Of a DNA stretch of 36,501 nt, positions 1 to 7,147 are shown one piece after another. Under the pieces are notes generated by a model, which had not been told where the DNA came from, did not search any database, and was given only the letters and a program-made list of their open reading frames with translations. The position numbers and the translations under genes were made by a program. The DNA comes from Saprospiraceae bacterium (GTDB lineage Bacteria; Bacteroidota; Bacteroidia; Chitinophagales; Saprospiraceae). The stretch covers positions 1-36,501 of the forward strand of contig JADLBE010000106.1 in the NCBI GenBank assembly GCA_020847915.1, written 5' to 3'. Position 1 is the first letter of the stretch. Every line of letters starts with the position of its first letter.

Positions 1-182
1 ACCGGTGGGGCAACCTTCTCTACCAGGTGGAAAATGTGGCGCCCGACGGCTCGGCTGTGGCGTGGGACGGACGCTCGCGCGGCGACTACGTGTTGCCCGG
101 CGTGTACGCCTGGATGATGGAACTCGAACTCGTGGATGATACCGTGGAGAAGTACCGTGGGGATGTGACGGTTATTCGGTAA
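1..182 (+). CDS. C-terminal fragment of a T9SS/gliding-motility surface protein (CHU_C-type C-terminus)
   Basis: The frame is open from the left edge to a TAA at 180-182; the 5' part lies outside the window. The last ~59 residues include WDGRSRGDYVLPGVYAWMME, then YRGDVTVIR at the very end. The order W-D-G-x-x-x-G, P-x-G-V-Y-x-W/Y, acidic beta strands, G-D-V-T-V/L-I-R is typical of the gliding-motility-associated C-terminal domain (TIGR04131/CHU_C). That family directs large adhesins and surface proteins of Bacteroidota through the type IX secretion system. The protein is therefore probably exported to the cell surface; what its missing N-terminal part does is unknown. A long hairpin begins 13 nt after the stop and may end its transcript. 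The family call is from recognisable motifs only. Confidence 0.8.
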   Translation, partial: RWGNLLYQVENVAPDGSAVAWDGRSRGDYVLPGVYAWMMELELVDDTVEKYRGDVTVIR

Positions 183-194
183 AGCGCACGTAGA

Positions 195-291
195 GGGGGT
201 AACCACATTAGGCACATAAGAAAACTAAGGCACATAAGAGAAAACCTCTAATGTGCCTTAGTTTTCTTATTTGCCTAATGTGGTCACCCCC
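195..291. repeat. Long palindromic hairpin repeat, copy 1
   Basis: The 46-nt arms 195-240 and 246-291 are inverted repeats with a 5-nt loop and three mismatched pairs (201/285, 215/271, 236/250). Each arm holds two direct copies of AGGCACATAAGA or a variant, 18 nt apart (210-221 and 228-239 in the left arm). A second copy lies at 34954-35047, and the two copies differ at paired positions in ways that preserve the stem. It sits just after a stop codon and has no long T-tract. Possible roles are a bidirectional terminator, an RNA-stabilising hairpin or a REP-like mobile palindrome. Confidence 0.9.
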
Positions 292-331
292 TCTTAATAC
301 CACTTTTTCCCACCAACACATCATTCCCACA

Positions 332-380
332 CTTTCAGCTCGAAACTCCCCACTTTCAGCTTTCAGCTTTCCACTTTCAG
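332..380. repeat. Degenerate heptanucleotide tandem array (CTTTCAG type)
   Basis: Seven consecutive 7-nt units stay in register from 332 to 380: CTTTCAG, CTCGAAA, CTCCCCA, CTTTCAG, CTTTCAG, CTTTCCA, CTTTCAG. Every unit starts with CT. The array lies in the gap between the T9SS gene and mraZ. Similar arrays with other units occur at 2891-2911, 2977-3011 and 10955-11045. Confidence 0.75.
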
Positions 381-539
381 CTAAAAAAAATTTGACGCCT
401 GTCTGACAAATGCGCAGAACGGGTACCTCTCGCGTGTTAAATTTTCACGTTAAACAAAAGTGCATATAATTGAAATTCAATAGAATAACTTTATTCAGTT
501 AAAATTTTCTTTTCAAAACATCAGCCAAAGTGTTGATTA

Positions 540-571
540 GTGGTAAAATGTGGTAAAAAGGTGTATGTTTG
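540..571 (+). promoter_or_regulatory. Candidate MraZ operator overlapping the mraZ promoter
   Basis: GTGGTAAAAT at 540-549 is followed directly by GTGGTAAAAA at 550-559 and GGTG at 560-563. GTG therefore recurs at 540, 550 and 561, about one helical turn apart. MraZ operators known elsewhere are short GTG- or TGGG-type direct repeats with about 10-nt period, so this fits an autoregulatory site. Directly downstream, TATGTTTG at 564-571 matches the Bacteroidota -7 box TAnnTTTG exactly. No good -33 TTTG is seen at the usual distance, and the GTG repeats occupy that place. Binding here should block the promoter. The operator role is inference. Confidence 0.65.
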
Positions 572-633
572 TGGCTGCAAAAGTGTCGGGATACCTCTGT
601 CCCGCCGCAATGCGACAATAAACAGTCCCTCAC

Positions 634-1149
634 GTGCAACTCATTGGTGAATATCCTGTAGCCATTGACAACAAAGGCCGTCTTCGGTTACCTACAGCGC
701 TCCTGCGACAACTTGGCGATAAGCCGGCTGACGACGGGGGCTACGCTTTTGTGGTAAACAGGGGATTTGAAAAATGCCTCACCCTGTACCCCAAACCGGT
801 GTGGGAAGGTATCACCGCCAAACTCAGCAAACTCAACCGTTTCAACGACCGCAACCGCATGTTTATCCGCTCGTTCTACCTCGGCGCTTCGCCGGTGGAT
901 ACCGACAGTGCGGACCGCATCCTTTTGCAAAAACACCACATGGATTACGCCGGGTTGGAAGACCAGGCCATCCTTATTGCCATGGACGACCGCATTGAGA
1001 TCTGGTCGCCCAACCAACACGAATCCATGCAGGCCATCGACCCCAACGACTTTGCCGACCTCGCCAACCAGGTGATGGGCGGCGGAGACGACGGTGTCGG
1101 CAGCCACGACGATACCACGCTCGACGATTTACTCACCGGGCGCCTGTAG
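634..1149 (+). CDS. mraZ: Transcriptional regulator MraZ
   Basis: MraZ is a DNA-binding protein of the AbrB-like swapped-hairpin fold that regulates the dcw cluster, usually by binding repeats in front of its own gene. The 171-residue product starts QLIGEYPVAIDNKGRLRLP, the standard N-terminus. Both DxxxR motifs are present: D12-R16 (DNKGR) and D91-R95 (DSADR). The last ~50 residues are an acidic, low-complexity extension, slightly longer than in many homologues. The start is GTG at 634; an in-frame ATG at 610 runs into a stop after three codons. It is first in the cluster, 21 nt before rsmH. A repeat operator candidate lies at 540-571. Confidence 0.95.
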   Translation: MQLIGEYPVAIDNKGRLRLPTALLRQLGDKPADDGGYAFVVNRGFEKCLTLYPKPVWEGITAKLSKLNRFNDRNRMFIRSFYLGASPVDTDSADRILLQKHHMDYAGLEDQAILIAMDDRIEIWSPNQHESMQAIDPNDFADLANQVMGGGDDGVGSHDDTTLDDLLTGRL

Positions 1150-1170
1150 CAACCCCACAATGACCAGCAG

Positions 1171-2094
1171 ATGTACCATGAACCCGTATTGCTTAAAGAA
1201 AGTCTCGACATGCTCGGCCTCCGTCCGGAGGGCACGTATGTCGACGCGACTTTTGGGGGCGGTGGGCACGCACGGCACCTGCTGGCAACCCTGAGCGGCA
1301 ACGGCCGCCTGTATGCTTTTGACCAGGATGAAGACGCCCGGAAAAACGCCCTGACGCCTCCTTTTGCCGGTAACCCCTGCTTCGTTTTTGTGCCCGCCAA
1401 TTTCAGGCACCTCAAACGGATGCTTCGATCGGAAGGCGTGGCTACAGGATCGGTGAACGGCATTTTGGCCGACCTCGGCGTGAGCAGCTACCAGATCGAT
1501 ACAGCCGAACGTGGTTTCAGCTACCGTTTCGATGCACCGCTCGACATGCGTATGAACAACCGCGATGGCAATACCGCCGCCGATGTTTTGCAAAAATACA
1601 GCGCCGATGAACTTCAGCGCGTGTTCAGCGAGCTCGGTGAAGTGCGCAATGCCCGGACGCTTGCACGCGCCATTTTGCAGTTTCGCGAAACCGGACAAAC
1701 CCTGCGCACCACCGGCGAACTGGTGGGGCTATGCGACAAAAACCTGATGGGGGAGCGGTGGCGCTACCTCTCGCAGGTGTTTCAGGCACTGCGCATGGAA
1801 GTAAACGACGAGCTGGGTGCTTTGGCCGATTTCCTCAAAGATGCCCACGAAATGCTGGCCCCCGGAGGCCGACTCGTGGTGATCACCTACCATTCTTTGG
1901 AAGACCGGCTGGTGAAAAACTTCATCAAAACCGGAAACGTCGAAGGCAACGTGGTGCAGGACTTTTATGGTAACATCGATAAACCTTTTGTACTCACGGT
2001 GAAAAAACCCATTGAAGCCGGAGAAACCGAGATAAAAAACAATCCAAGGGCACGAAGCGCAAAACTTCGGGTAGCGGAAAAAGCCAAAACCTGA
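1171..2094 (+). CDS. rsmH: 16S rRNA (cytosine-1402-N4)-methyltransferase RsmH
   Basis: RsmH (MraW) methylates N4 of C1402 in the ribosomal P site using S-adenosylmethionine. The 307-residue protein starts MYHEPVLLKESLDML, as the family does. It carries the SAM loop VDATFGGGGH (residues 24-33), DQDEDA in the next strand, ILADLGVSSYQIDTAERGFS, and VVITYHSLEDRLVKNF near the C-terminus. Length matches the family. It follows mraZ in the usual order. The C-terminus ends with basic residues (NPRARSAKLRVAEKAKT), as in homologues. Confidence 0.97.
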   Translation: MYHEPVLLKESLDMLGLRPEGTYVDATFGGGGHARHLLATLSGNGRLYAFDQDEDARKNALTPPFAGNPCFVFVPANFRHLKRMLRSEGVATGSVNGILADLGVSSYQIDTAERGFSYRFDAPLDMRMNNRDGNTAADVLQKYSADELQRVFSELGEVRNARTLARAILQFRETGQTLRTTGELVGLCDKNLMGERWRYLSQVFQALRMEVNDELGALADFLKDAHEMLAPGGRLVVITYHSLEDRLVKNFIKTGNVEGNVVQDFYGNIDKPFVLTVKKPIEAGETEIKNNPRARSAKLRVAEKAKT

Positions 2095-2109
2095 AAATCA
2101 AATAAAACC

Positions 2110-2889
2110 ATGCGAATCAATCTAATAGTCACAACGCTCCTCCTCCTCTTGTTTGCAACATCCTGCCAGCAAAACACAGCCGAACAAGCTGAGGTTAAAT
2201 CCATGCTGGTCAGCAGCCGGAAAGCCGACTGTGTGGGTGTCGCGCCTACCCAATGCCTTCAGGTGCGCGAAAGCGCCGACAAACCCTGGACCAATTTTTT
2301 CAGCGCCATCAAAGGTTTCGACTACCAGGAAGGCTATTTCTACGAAATCAAGGTTAAGGTCACCAAAATAGAGAACCCTCCTGCCGATGGCTCCAGCCTG
2401 GCCTATGAACTGGTGGAAACCGTAAAAAAGGAAAAAGACCCCGCGTACATGGAACTCAACTCAACGGAAACCATCGACAAATGGTTCGACAACATACAAC
2501 GTGGAGAATCGGGTTACGCTTCCAAACAAAGCACCGTGACCCGTGGCGACATCACCCAAACCGTAACCACCTACACCGATGATGCCGGCGCCGTAAAGTT
2601 CATCAAAGCAGAACTGGCCGGCAAACCCATTGCTCAATTCCAGTATTACCTGGAAAACGGCAAAGTGGTGCTCCTGCGCGAATGGATCATGGCCGGTCCG
2701 CGCAACGTGGAAAACCGTTTTTATTTCAACAACGGCAACCTGATCATGGCGCTTTCCAAAACCATCCCGGGCCGTATGGCTCCCGAAGGCGTACCCTTCA
2801 CCGAATACAAAAGCCCCTACGGCGACAGCGATTATCGCCTGAAATACAACGAAGTGCAACAGTCGGCGAACGATTTGATGCAAAAATAG
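2110..2889 (+). CDS. DUF4377-like lipoprotein inside the dcw cluster
   Basis: The 259-residue protein has a hydrophobic signal (residues 5-15) and a lipobox ending in Cys19 (FATSC), so it is probably a lipoprotein. Residues about 30-115 look like a DUF4377 domain: a 'VDC.G..P..CLQV' core, an FxxIKGFDYQEGYFYEIKVKV stretch, then IENPPADGSSLAYELVE. The ~140-residue C-terminal part is rich in beta-type sequence and I do not recognise it. The gene begins 15 nt after rsmH and is co-directional with the cluster, so it is likely co-transcribed. It is not a usual member of the cluster. No function is known for DUF4377; a role in the envelope is only suggested by position. Confidence 0.8.
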   Translation: MRINLIVTTLLLLLFATSCQQNTAEQAEVKSMLVSSRKADCVGVAPTQCLQVRESADKPWTNFFSAIKGFDYQEGYFYEIKVKVTKIENPPADGSSLAYELVETVKKEKDPAYMELNSTETIDKWFDNIQRGESGYASKQSTVTRGDITQTVTTYTDDAGAVKFIKAELAGKPIAQFQYYLENGKVVLLREWIMAGPRNVENRFYFNNGNLIMALSKTIPGRMAPEGVPFTEYKSPYGDSDYRLKYNEVQQSANDLMQK

Positions 2890-2890
2890 C

Positions 2891-2939
2891 AGTTAGCTGT
2901 TAGCAGGCAGCGGATCCCACGCTTCGCCGGGATGACAAG
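2891..2939. repeat. Three-unit heptamer array plus dispersed GATCCCACGC...GACAAG repeat
   Basis: 2891-2911 reads as three heptamers in register: AGTTAGC, TGTTAGC, AGGCAGC. At 2913-2939 lies a 27-nt sequence beginning GATCCCACGC and ending GGGATGACAAG. It differs by one base from sequences inside the MITE-like element (27810-27836 on the - strand and 27927-27953). A degenerate second copy may follow at about 2954-2966 (GGAACAAATCCC). Confidence 0.75.
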
Positions 2940-2976
2940 ACCGGTGGAGTTAAGGAACAAATCCCAAGCCTCGTCG

Positions 2977-3011
2977 AACTTTAAACTTTAAACTTCAAAC
3001 TTTAAACTCAA
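2977..3011. repeat. Heptanucleotide tandem array (AACTTTA type) ending at the ftsL start
   Basis: Five heptamers run head to tail: AACTTTA, AACTTTA, AACTTCA, AACTTTA, AACTCAA. Two bases later comes the ftsL ATG at 3014. The array therefore occupies the place of the ribosome-binding region. Its A-rich, unstructured character might suit SD-independent initiation, but that is inference. Confidence 0.8.
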
Positions 3012-3013
3012 GA

Positions 3014-3328
3014 ATGTCACAGATCAAAAAACTATCAGGATACCTGAACGTGAGTCAGCGGAGCACCGAACTGGTGTTTGGCAACTTCACGTTTGTGCTT
3101 TTCCTGGGTTTTTTGGGTGTTTTGTACATAGCCAACGCACATTTTGCCGAAAAAGGCGTGCGCGACATACAACGTCTCCAAAAGGAGATTAAGGAACTCA
3201 AGTGGGAATACACATCGATCAAAAGTGAAACCATGTACAAGTCGATGCAATCGCAAATCGATCTTAGTTTGGAAAAAGAAGGACTTGACCTGGACCCTCG
3301 GGGGCCCAAAGTCATCCTGGTGGAATAA
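3014..3328 (+). CDS. ftsL: FtsL-like cell division protein
   Basis: A small bitopic membrane protein of 104 residues in the ftsL position between rsmH and ftsI. Residues about 24-42 form one transmembrane segment (TFVLFLGFLGVLYIANAHF). Residues about 48-80 form a charged heptad-like stretch (VRDIQRLQKEIKELKWEYTSIKSE), the expected periplasmic coiled coil. FtsL pairs with DivIC/FtsB and FtsQ and activates FtsW-FtsI. Sequence conservation in this family is poor, so the call rests on size, topology and position. The ATG at 3014 follows a heptamer array. ftsI starts 35 nt downstream. Confidence 0.85.
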   Translation: MSQIKKLSGYLNVSQRSTELVFGNFTFVLFLGFLGVLYIANAHFAEKGVRDIQRLQKEIKELKWEYTSIKSETMYKSMQSQIDLSLEKEGLDLDPRGPKVILVE

Positions 3329-3363
3329 TCCTGTTCAACAGTAATTACAAGCGTCCCTCTCTC

Positions 3364-5511
3364 ATGCTGAATATTAAAAATGAAGTGCTCGTTCGGGTAT
3401 ACCTGGTTGCCGCAGGTGTGCTGTTCGCTGCATTTATGATATTCGGACGTTTGTACCAACTCTCCGTCGTACAGGCCGCCCGTTGGGAAGCCAAGGCCGA
3501 CAGCCTTTACCTCAAGTGGGTGGATGTGTACGCCGACCGTGGCAACATCCTGGCCGACGACGGCAGCCTGCTCGCAACCTCGCTTCCATTTTTCGACGTC
3601 CATTTCGACGTCAAAGCCGAAGGCATCACCGATGAAGTGTTCAACCGCGATGTCGACAGCCTCGCCTGGCTGCTTTCTACCTACATCGACCAGCAATACA
3701 CGCCCGGCGCTTACAAAGAATGGCTGGAAAACCTGCGCAGAGCCGATCCCACCACCCGCGGTATCCGATACGTGCCCATCGCGAAAAACCTCAGCTTCAA
3801 AAAAATGCTGCTGGTGAAAAGTTTTCCCTTGTTCCGGCTCGGTCGGTACAAGGGCGGACTCATTGTGGAGCAAAGATCCAAACGTGAACGTCCGTTTAAA
3901 ATTCTTGCCCAACGCACCATCGGGTACGTGCGCGAAGGCGCCCTGCCGGTGGGCCTCGAAGGCGCGTACGACAACGTACTCGGCGGATCGCTCGGCAAAC
4001 AACTCATGCTTCGTGTGCCCGGCGACGTGTACATACCCGTAAACGACCTCGCCGAAATTGAACCCCGATCGGGCGACGATCTGGTGACCACCCTGGACAT
4101 CAACATCCAGGATGCTGCTGAAAATGCCCTCATCCGTGCCTGCGAAACCCACGACGCCGACCACGGTTGCGCCATCGTTATGGAAGTAAAAACCGGCGCC
4201 ATTCGGGCCATTGCCAACATCGGCCGAACACCCGAGGGCTGGTGGGAAACCTACAACTACGCCGTGGGTGAACGTGTGGAACCCGGCTCCATGTTCAAGC
4301 TGGCCAGCTTTATGGCTTTGCTTGAAGACGGCCATATCCGCGATTTTGATAAAAAAGTGCCCGTTTACAAAGGGAAATACCGCTTTTACAACGAGGATTT
4401 GGTAGATGCCCATCCGCACGGACTCGACTCCATGACCGTACGTGAAGTGTTTGCACAGTCGTCCAACGTAGGCACCGCCACCCTCATCCACAAATACTAC
4501 GGCGATAACCGTCGTGCCGCCGCATTTGTGGAAAGGTTGAAATCTTTCGGTCTCGACAAAGCCACGGAAATTGAAGTGGGCGGCGAAGAACTGCCTGTTT
4601 TGAAAAGTCCGAACGACCCGGATACCGAATGGTCGGGCACCACACTGCCCTGGATGTCCATCGGTTACGAACTGTTGATCACCCCTCTGCAACTGCTCAC
4701 CTTTTACAATGCCGTTGCCAACGACGGCCGTATGATGAAGCCATACCTCGTGCAACGTGTGGACCATTACGGTGAAACGCAGCGCAGTTTTAAACCTACG
4801 GTCATCAACCGCGCCATAGCGAGCAAAAGCACCATTAAAAAAGCACAGGAACTGCTCGAATCCGTGGTGTTGGAAGGCACAGCCTCCAACATCAGGAGCA
4901 AATACGTACGCCTTGCAGGCAAAACAGGCACAGCACAGCTGAACTACCACAAGTTCACGTCGGAAAACGGCATACGTCACCAGGCCGGATTTGCAGGTTA
5001 TTTCCCGGCCGACGATCCGTATTACTCCTGCATCGTGGTCATCAGCGAGCCCAAACGCGGCGGTTACCATGGCTCTGAAGCAGCAGCACCCGTATTCCGG
5101 GAAATTGCCGACAAATGTTTCGCCATCAAATCGGAATTGCAAAAACCGTTCAACTTCGGTGAAAAGCCCAGGCTGGCGGCCAACAAACTGCCGTCCTACG
5201 ATGCCGGCAAACGCAGCGACCTGGAGGAAAGCATCGACTGGCTCGAATTGCCCTTGTACGGCAAAACAACCAGCGATTTTGAATGGGCCGTTTTGCGCGC
5301 CGAAAATGAAACGATTCAGGTGCTCAAACGCACCATTCCGGATAAAACCATTCCGTCGGTGATCGGAATGGGCCTTAAAGATGCCATTTACCTGCTCGAA
5401 AATCGCGGCTGCCGCGTAAGGGTACAAGGTGTGGGCAAAGTACGCCAGCAAAGCGTGGCTGCCGGAACCAAAATTACCAAAAACACCCCCATAACCCTGT
5501 ATTTGAACTAA
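3364..5511 (+). CDS. ftsI: Septal peptidoglycan transpeptidase FtsI (PBP3) with C-terminal PASTA domain
   Basis: A class B penicillin-binding protein of 715 residues that cross-links septal peptidoglycan with FtsW. There is a short cytoplasmic N-terminus, one transmembrane segment (residues about 10-30), a dimerisation/pedestal domain with YADRGNILADDG (56-67), and a transpeptidase domain. The active-site motifs are S309-x-x-K312 (GSMFK), S366-S367-N368 (AQSSNVG) and K520-T-G-T (AGKTGTAQ). A PASTA module follows at about 655-715 (IPSVIGMGLKDAIYLLENRG...). The PASTA makes it longer than E. coli FtsI (588 residues). murE starts 3 nt after the stop, so translation is probably coupled. Confidence 0.96.
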   Translation: MLNIKNEVLVRVYLVAAGVLFAAFMIFGRLYQLSVVQAARWEAKADSLYLKWVDVYADRGNILADDGSLLATSLPFFDVHFDVKAEGITDEVFNRDVDSLAWLLSTYIDQQYTPGAYKEWLENLRRADPTTRGIRYVPIAKNLSFKKMLLVKSFPLFRLGRYKGGLIVEQRSKRERPFKILAQRTIGYVREGALPVGLEGAYDNVLGGSLGKQLMLRVPGDVYIPVNDLAEIEPRSGDDLVTTLDINIQDAAENALIRACETHDADHGCAIVMEVKTGAIRAIANIGRTPEGWWETYNYAVGERVEPGSMFKLASFMALLEDGHIRDFDKKVPVYKGKYRFYNEDLVDAHPHGLDSMTVREVFAQSSNVGTATLIHKYYGDNRRAAAFVERLKSFGLDKATEIEVGGEELPVLKSPNDPDTEWSGTTLPWMSIGYELLITPLQLLTFYNAVANDGRMMKPYLVQRVDHYGETQRSFKPTVINRAIASKSTIKKAQELLESVVLEGTASNIRSKYVRLAGKTGTAQLNYHKFTSENGIRHQAGFAGYFPADDPYYSCIVVISEPKRGGYHGSEAAAPVFREIADKCFAIKSELQKPFNFGEKPRLAANKLPSYDAGKRSDLEESIDWLELPLYGKTTSDFEWAVLRAENETIQVLKRTIPDKTIPSVIGMGLKDAIYLLENRGCRVRVQGVGKVRQQSVAAGTKITKNTPITLYLN

Positions 5512-5514
5512 ACC

Positions 5515-6984
5515 ATGGCCAAAACATTCCACGAACTCTTCCACAACGTTACCGTGCTTCACCAGCAGGGCGACATCGACCGTGCCATGCCTTTGGGCAA
5601 GGTGCAGTTCGACTCGCGTTTGGTGCAGCCGGCCGACGTGTTTGTGGCCGTTCGGGGAACCCAGCGCGACGGGCATGAATTCATCGCCAAAGTGGTGGAA
5701 CAAGGCGCCGCCGTGGTGGTGGGTGAACAGGAAAACGCAGACTGCGGCAACGCCGTGTACATCCGCGTGGCCGACAGTGCTGAAACGCTTGGACTTCTGG
5801 CCGCCAACTATTTCGATCATCCTTCGGAAAACATGGCCCTGGTGGGTGTAACCGGCACCAACGGTAAAACCACCACGGTGACGTTGTTGCACCAGCTTTT
5901 CACCGCCCTGGGTTACCGGTGCGGACTGATCGGTACGGTGGAAAACCGAATCGGCACGGACGTTTTGCCCAGTTCGCACACCACACCCGACGCCGTGAGT
6001 GTGCAGGCATTGTTGCGCCGCATGGCCGATGCAGGCTGCACCTATGTATTTATGGAAGCCAGCAGCCATGCCATCCAGCAACGGCGCATTGCGGGTGCCA
6101 AGTTTCGCGGAGCGGTATTTACCAACCTCACGCACGACCACCTCGACTACCACGGCACCTTCGCCAACTACCGCGATGCGAAAAAACGGTTGTTCGACGA
6201 CCTGACGTCCGGCAGTTTCGCTTTGGTGAACGACGACGATAAAAACGGCGCATTTATGCTGCAAAATACCCGCGCCGACAAACATACCTACGCCCTTAAA
6301 ACACCCGCCGATTTTAAGGCAAAAATCATCGAGACCAGTCTGATCGGCATGAACCTGCAGCTCGACGGCGAACAGGTGCACACCAGGCTCATCGGCGCAT
6401 TCAATGCCGCCAACCTGACTGCCGCTTATGGGGTAGCCCGTTTGCTGGGCATCAGCAAAATGGATGCTTTGACAGCCCTCAGCAACGTACACGGCGCCGA
6501 AGGCAGGTTTGAATACATCGTTCATCCGGCCAAAACGGGCAGCATCGGCATCGTTGATTACGCCCATACGCCCGATGCTCTGGAGAAGGTGATCGACACC
6601 ATCCGGCAACTCAAAAAACCGGCGTCGAAACTCATCACCGTGGTGGGTTGCGGCGGCGACCGCGACAAAACCAAACGCCCCGTGATGGCCCGTGTGGCCG
6701 CCCGTGGCAGCGAACAGTTGATTCTCACCAGCGACAATCCGCGAAGCGAGGACCCGGCAGCCATCCTGCGCGACATGCAGGAAGGACTGGCCCCGGAAGA
6801 CGAAAACAAAACCCTGGTCATCCAGGACCGCGAACAGGCCATCAAAACGGCCTGCCAGTTGCTAGGCAACGGCGATGTGGTGCTGGTGGCCGGAAAAGGA
6901 CATGAAAAGTACCAGGAAATTAACGGGGTAAAACACCCGTTCGACGATAAAGCCGTGCTTGAAAAAGTGTTCGGTAAGACATAA
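5515..6984 (+). CDS. murE: UDP-MurNAc-L-Ala-D-Glu:meso-diaminopimelate ligase MurE
   Basis: A cytoplasmic ATP-dependent Mur ligase that adds the third stem residue. The 489-residue protein has a uridine-binding N-terminal part (FDSRLVQPADVFVAVRG, about 32-48), the ATP loop GVTGTNGKTTT (111-121), the catalytic region SHTTPDA and MEASSHAI, and the C-terminal domain with D407-N-P-R410 (LTSDNPRSEDP) and GKGHEKYQ (about 454-461). DNPR is the motif that recognises meso-DAP, so the cell wall is predicted to be DAP-type. Two hairpins start at its stop codon. Confidence 0.96.
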   Translation: MAKTFHELFHNVTVLHQQGDIDRAMPLGKVQFDSRLVQPADVFVAVRGTQRDGHEFIAKVVEQGAAVVVGEQENADCGNAVYIRVADSAETLGLLAANYFDHPSENMALVGVTGTNGKTTTVTLLHQLFTALGYRCGLIGTVENRIGTDVLPSSHTTPDAVSVQALLRRMADAGCTYVFMEASSHAIQQRRIAGAKFRGAVFTNLTHDHLDYHGTFANYRDAKKRLFDDLTSGSFALVNDDDKNGAFMLQNTRADKHTYALKTPADFKAKIIETSLIGMNLQLDGEQVHTRLIGAFNAANLTAAYGVARLLGISKMDALTALSNVHGAEGRFEYIVHPAKTGSIGIVDYAHTPDALEKVIDTIRQLKKPASKLITVVGCGGDRDKTKRPVMARVAARGSEQLILTSDNPRSEDPAAILRDMQEGLAPEDENKTLVIQDREQAIKTACQLLGNGDVVLVAGKGHEKYQEINGVKHPFDDKAVLEKVFGKT

Positions 6985-7046
6985 TAGTGGAGGGACTATT
7001 ATTTTGAACAGCTCGTTGCGGGGGCGTCGTAAGGACGCCCCGCAAC
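6982..7046 (+). promoter_or_regulatory. Two consecutive hairpins in the murE-mraY gap
   Basis: TAATAGT (6982-6988) pairs with ACTATTA (6995-7001), overlapping the murE stop. A second, stronger hairpin has 13-14 nt arms, 7015-7028 and 7034-7046, with one bulged G and the loop GTAAG. Only a short T-run (AACTTTTCC) follows, so full termination is doubtful. It could be an attenuator or a processing/stability element. The rest of the gap up to 7147 is A-rich with no gene. Confidence 0.6.
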
Positions 7047-7147
7047 AACTTTTCCGCCGTTTCCCCTTTAAAACGGCTTAAAAACAACGAAAACAACAAG
7101 CAGACGAAAAAGCCGGATTATGCCGGCCAACCGTTCAAATTGCCGAT

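Larger units (their letters stand above)
183..633. other. 451-nt gap upstream of mraZ
   Basis: No coding sequence is supported here. The gap holds the palindromic hairpin (195-291), the heptamer array (332-380), an AT-rich stretch (about 430-535) and the candidate mraZ operator/promoter (540-571). The leader from about 577 to 633 has no obvious Shine-Dalgarno sequence, as is common in Bacteroidota. Confidence 0.7.

Noticed and set aside
3055..6609. An 1184-codon open frame on the - strand opposite ftsL, ftsI and murE
   Set aside because: It runs antisense across three conserved genes with correct motifs. Its product is rich in His, Val, Gly and Phe, typical of the reverse reading of GC-biased codons, and has no recognisable domain.
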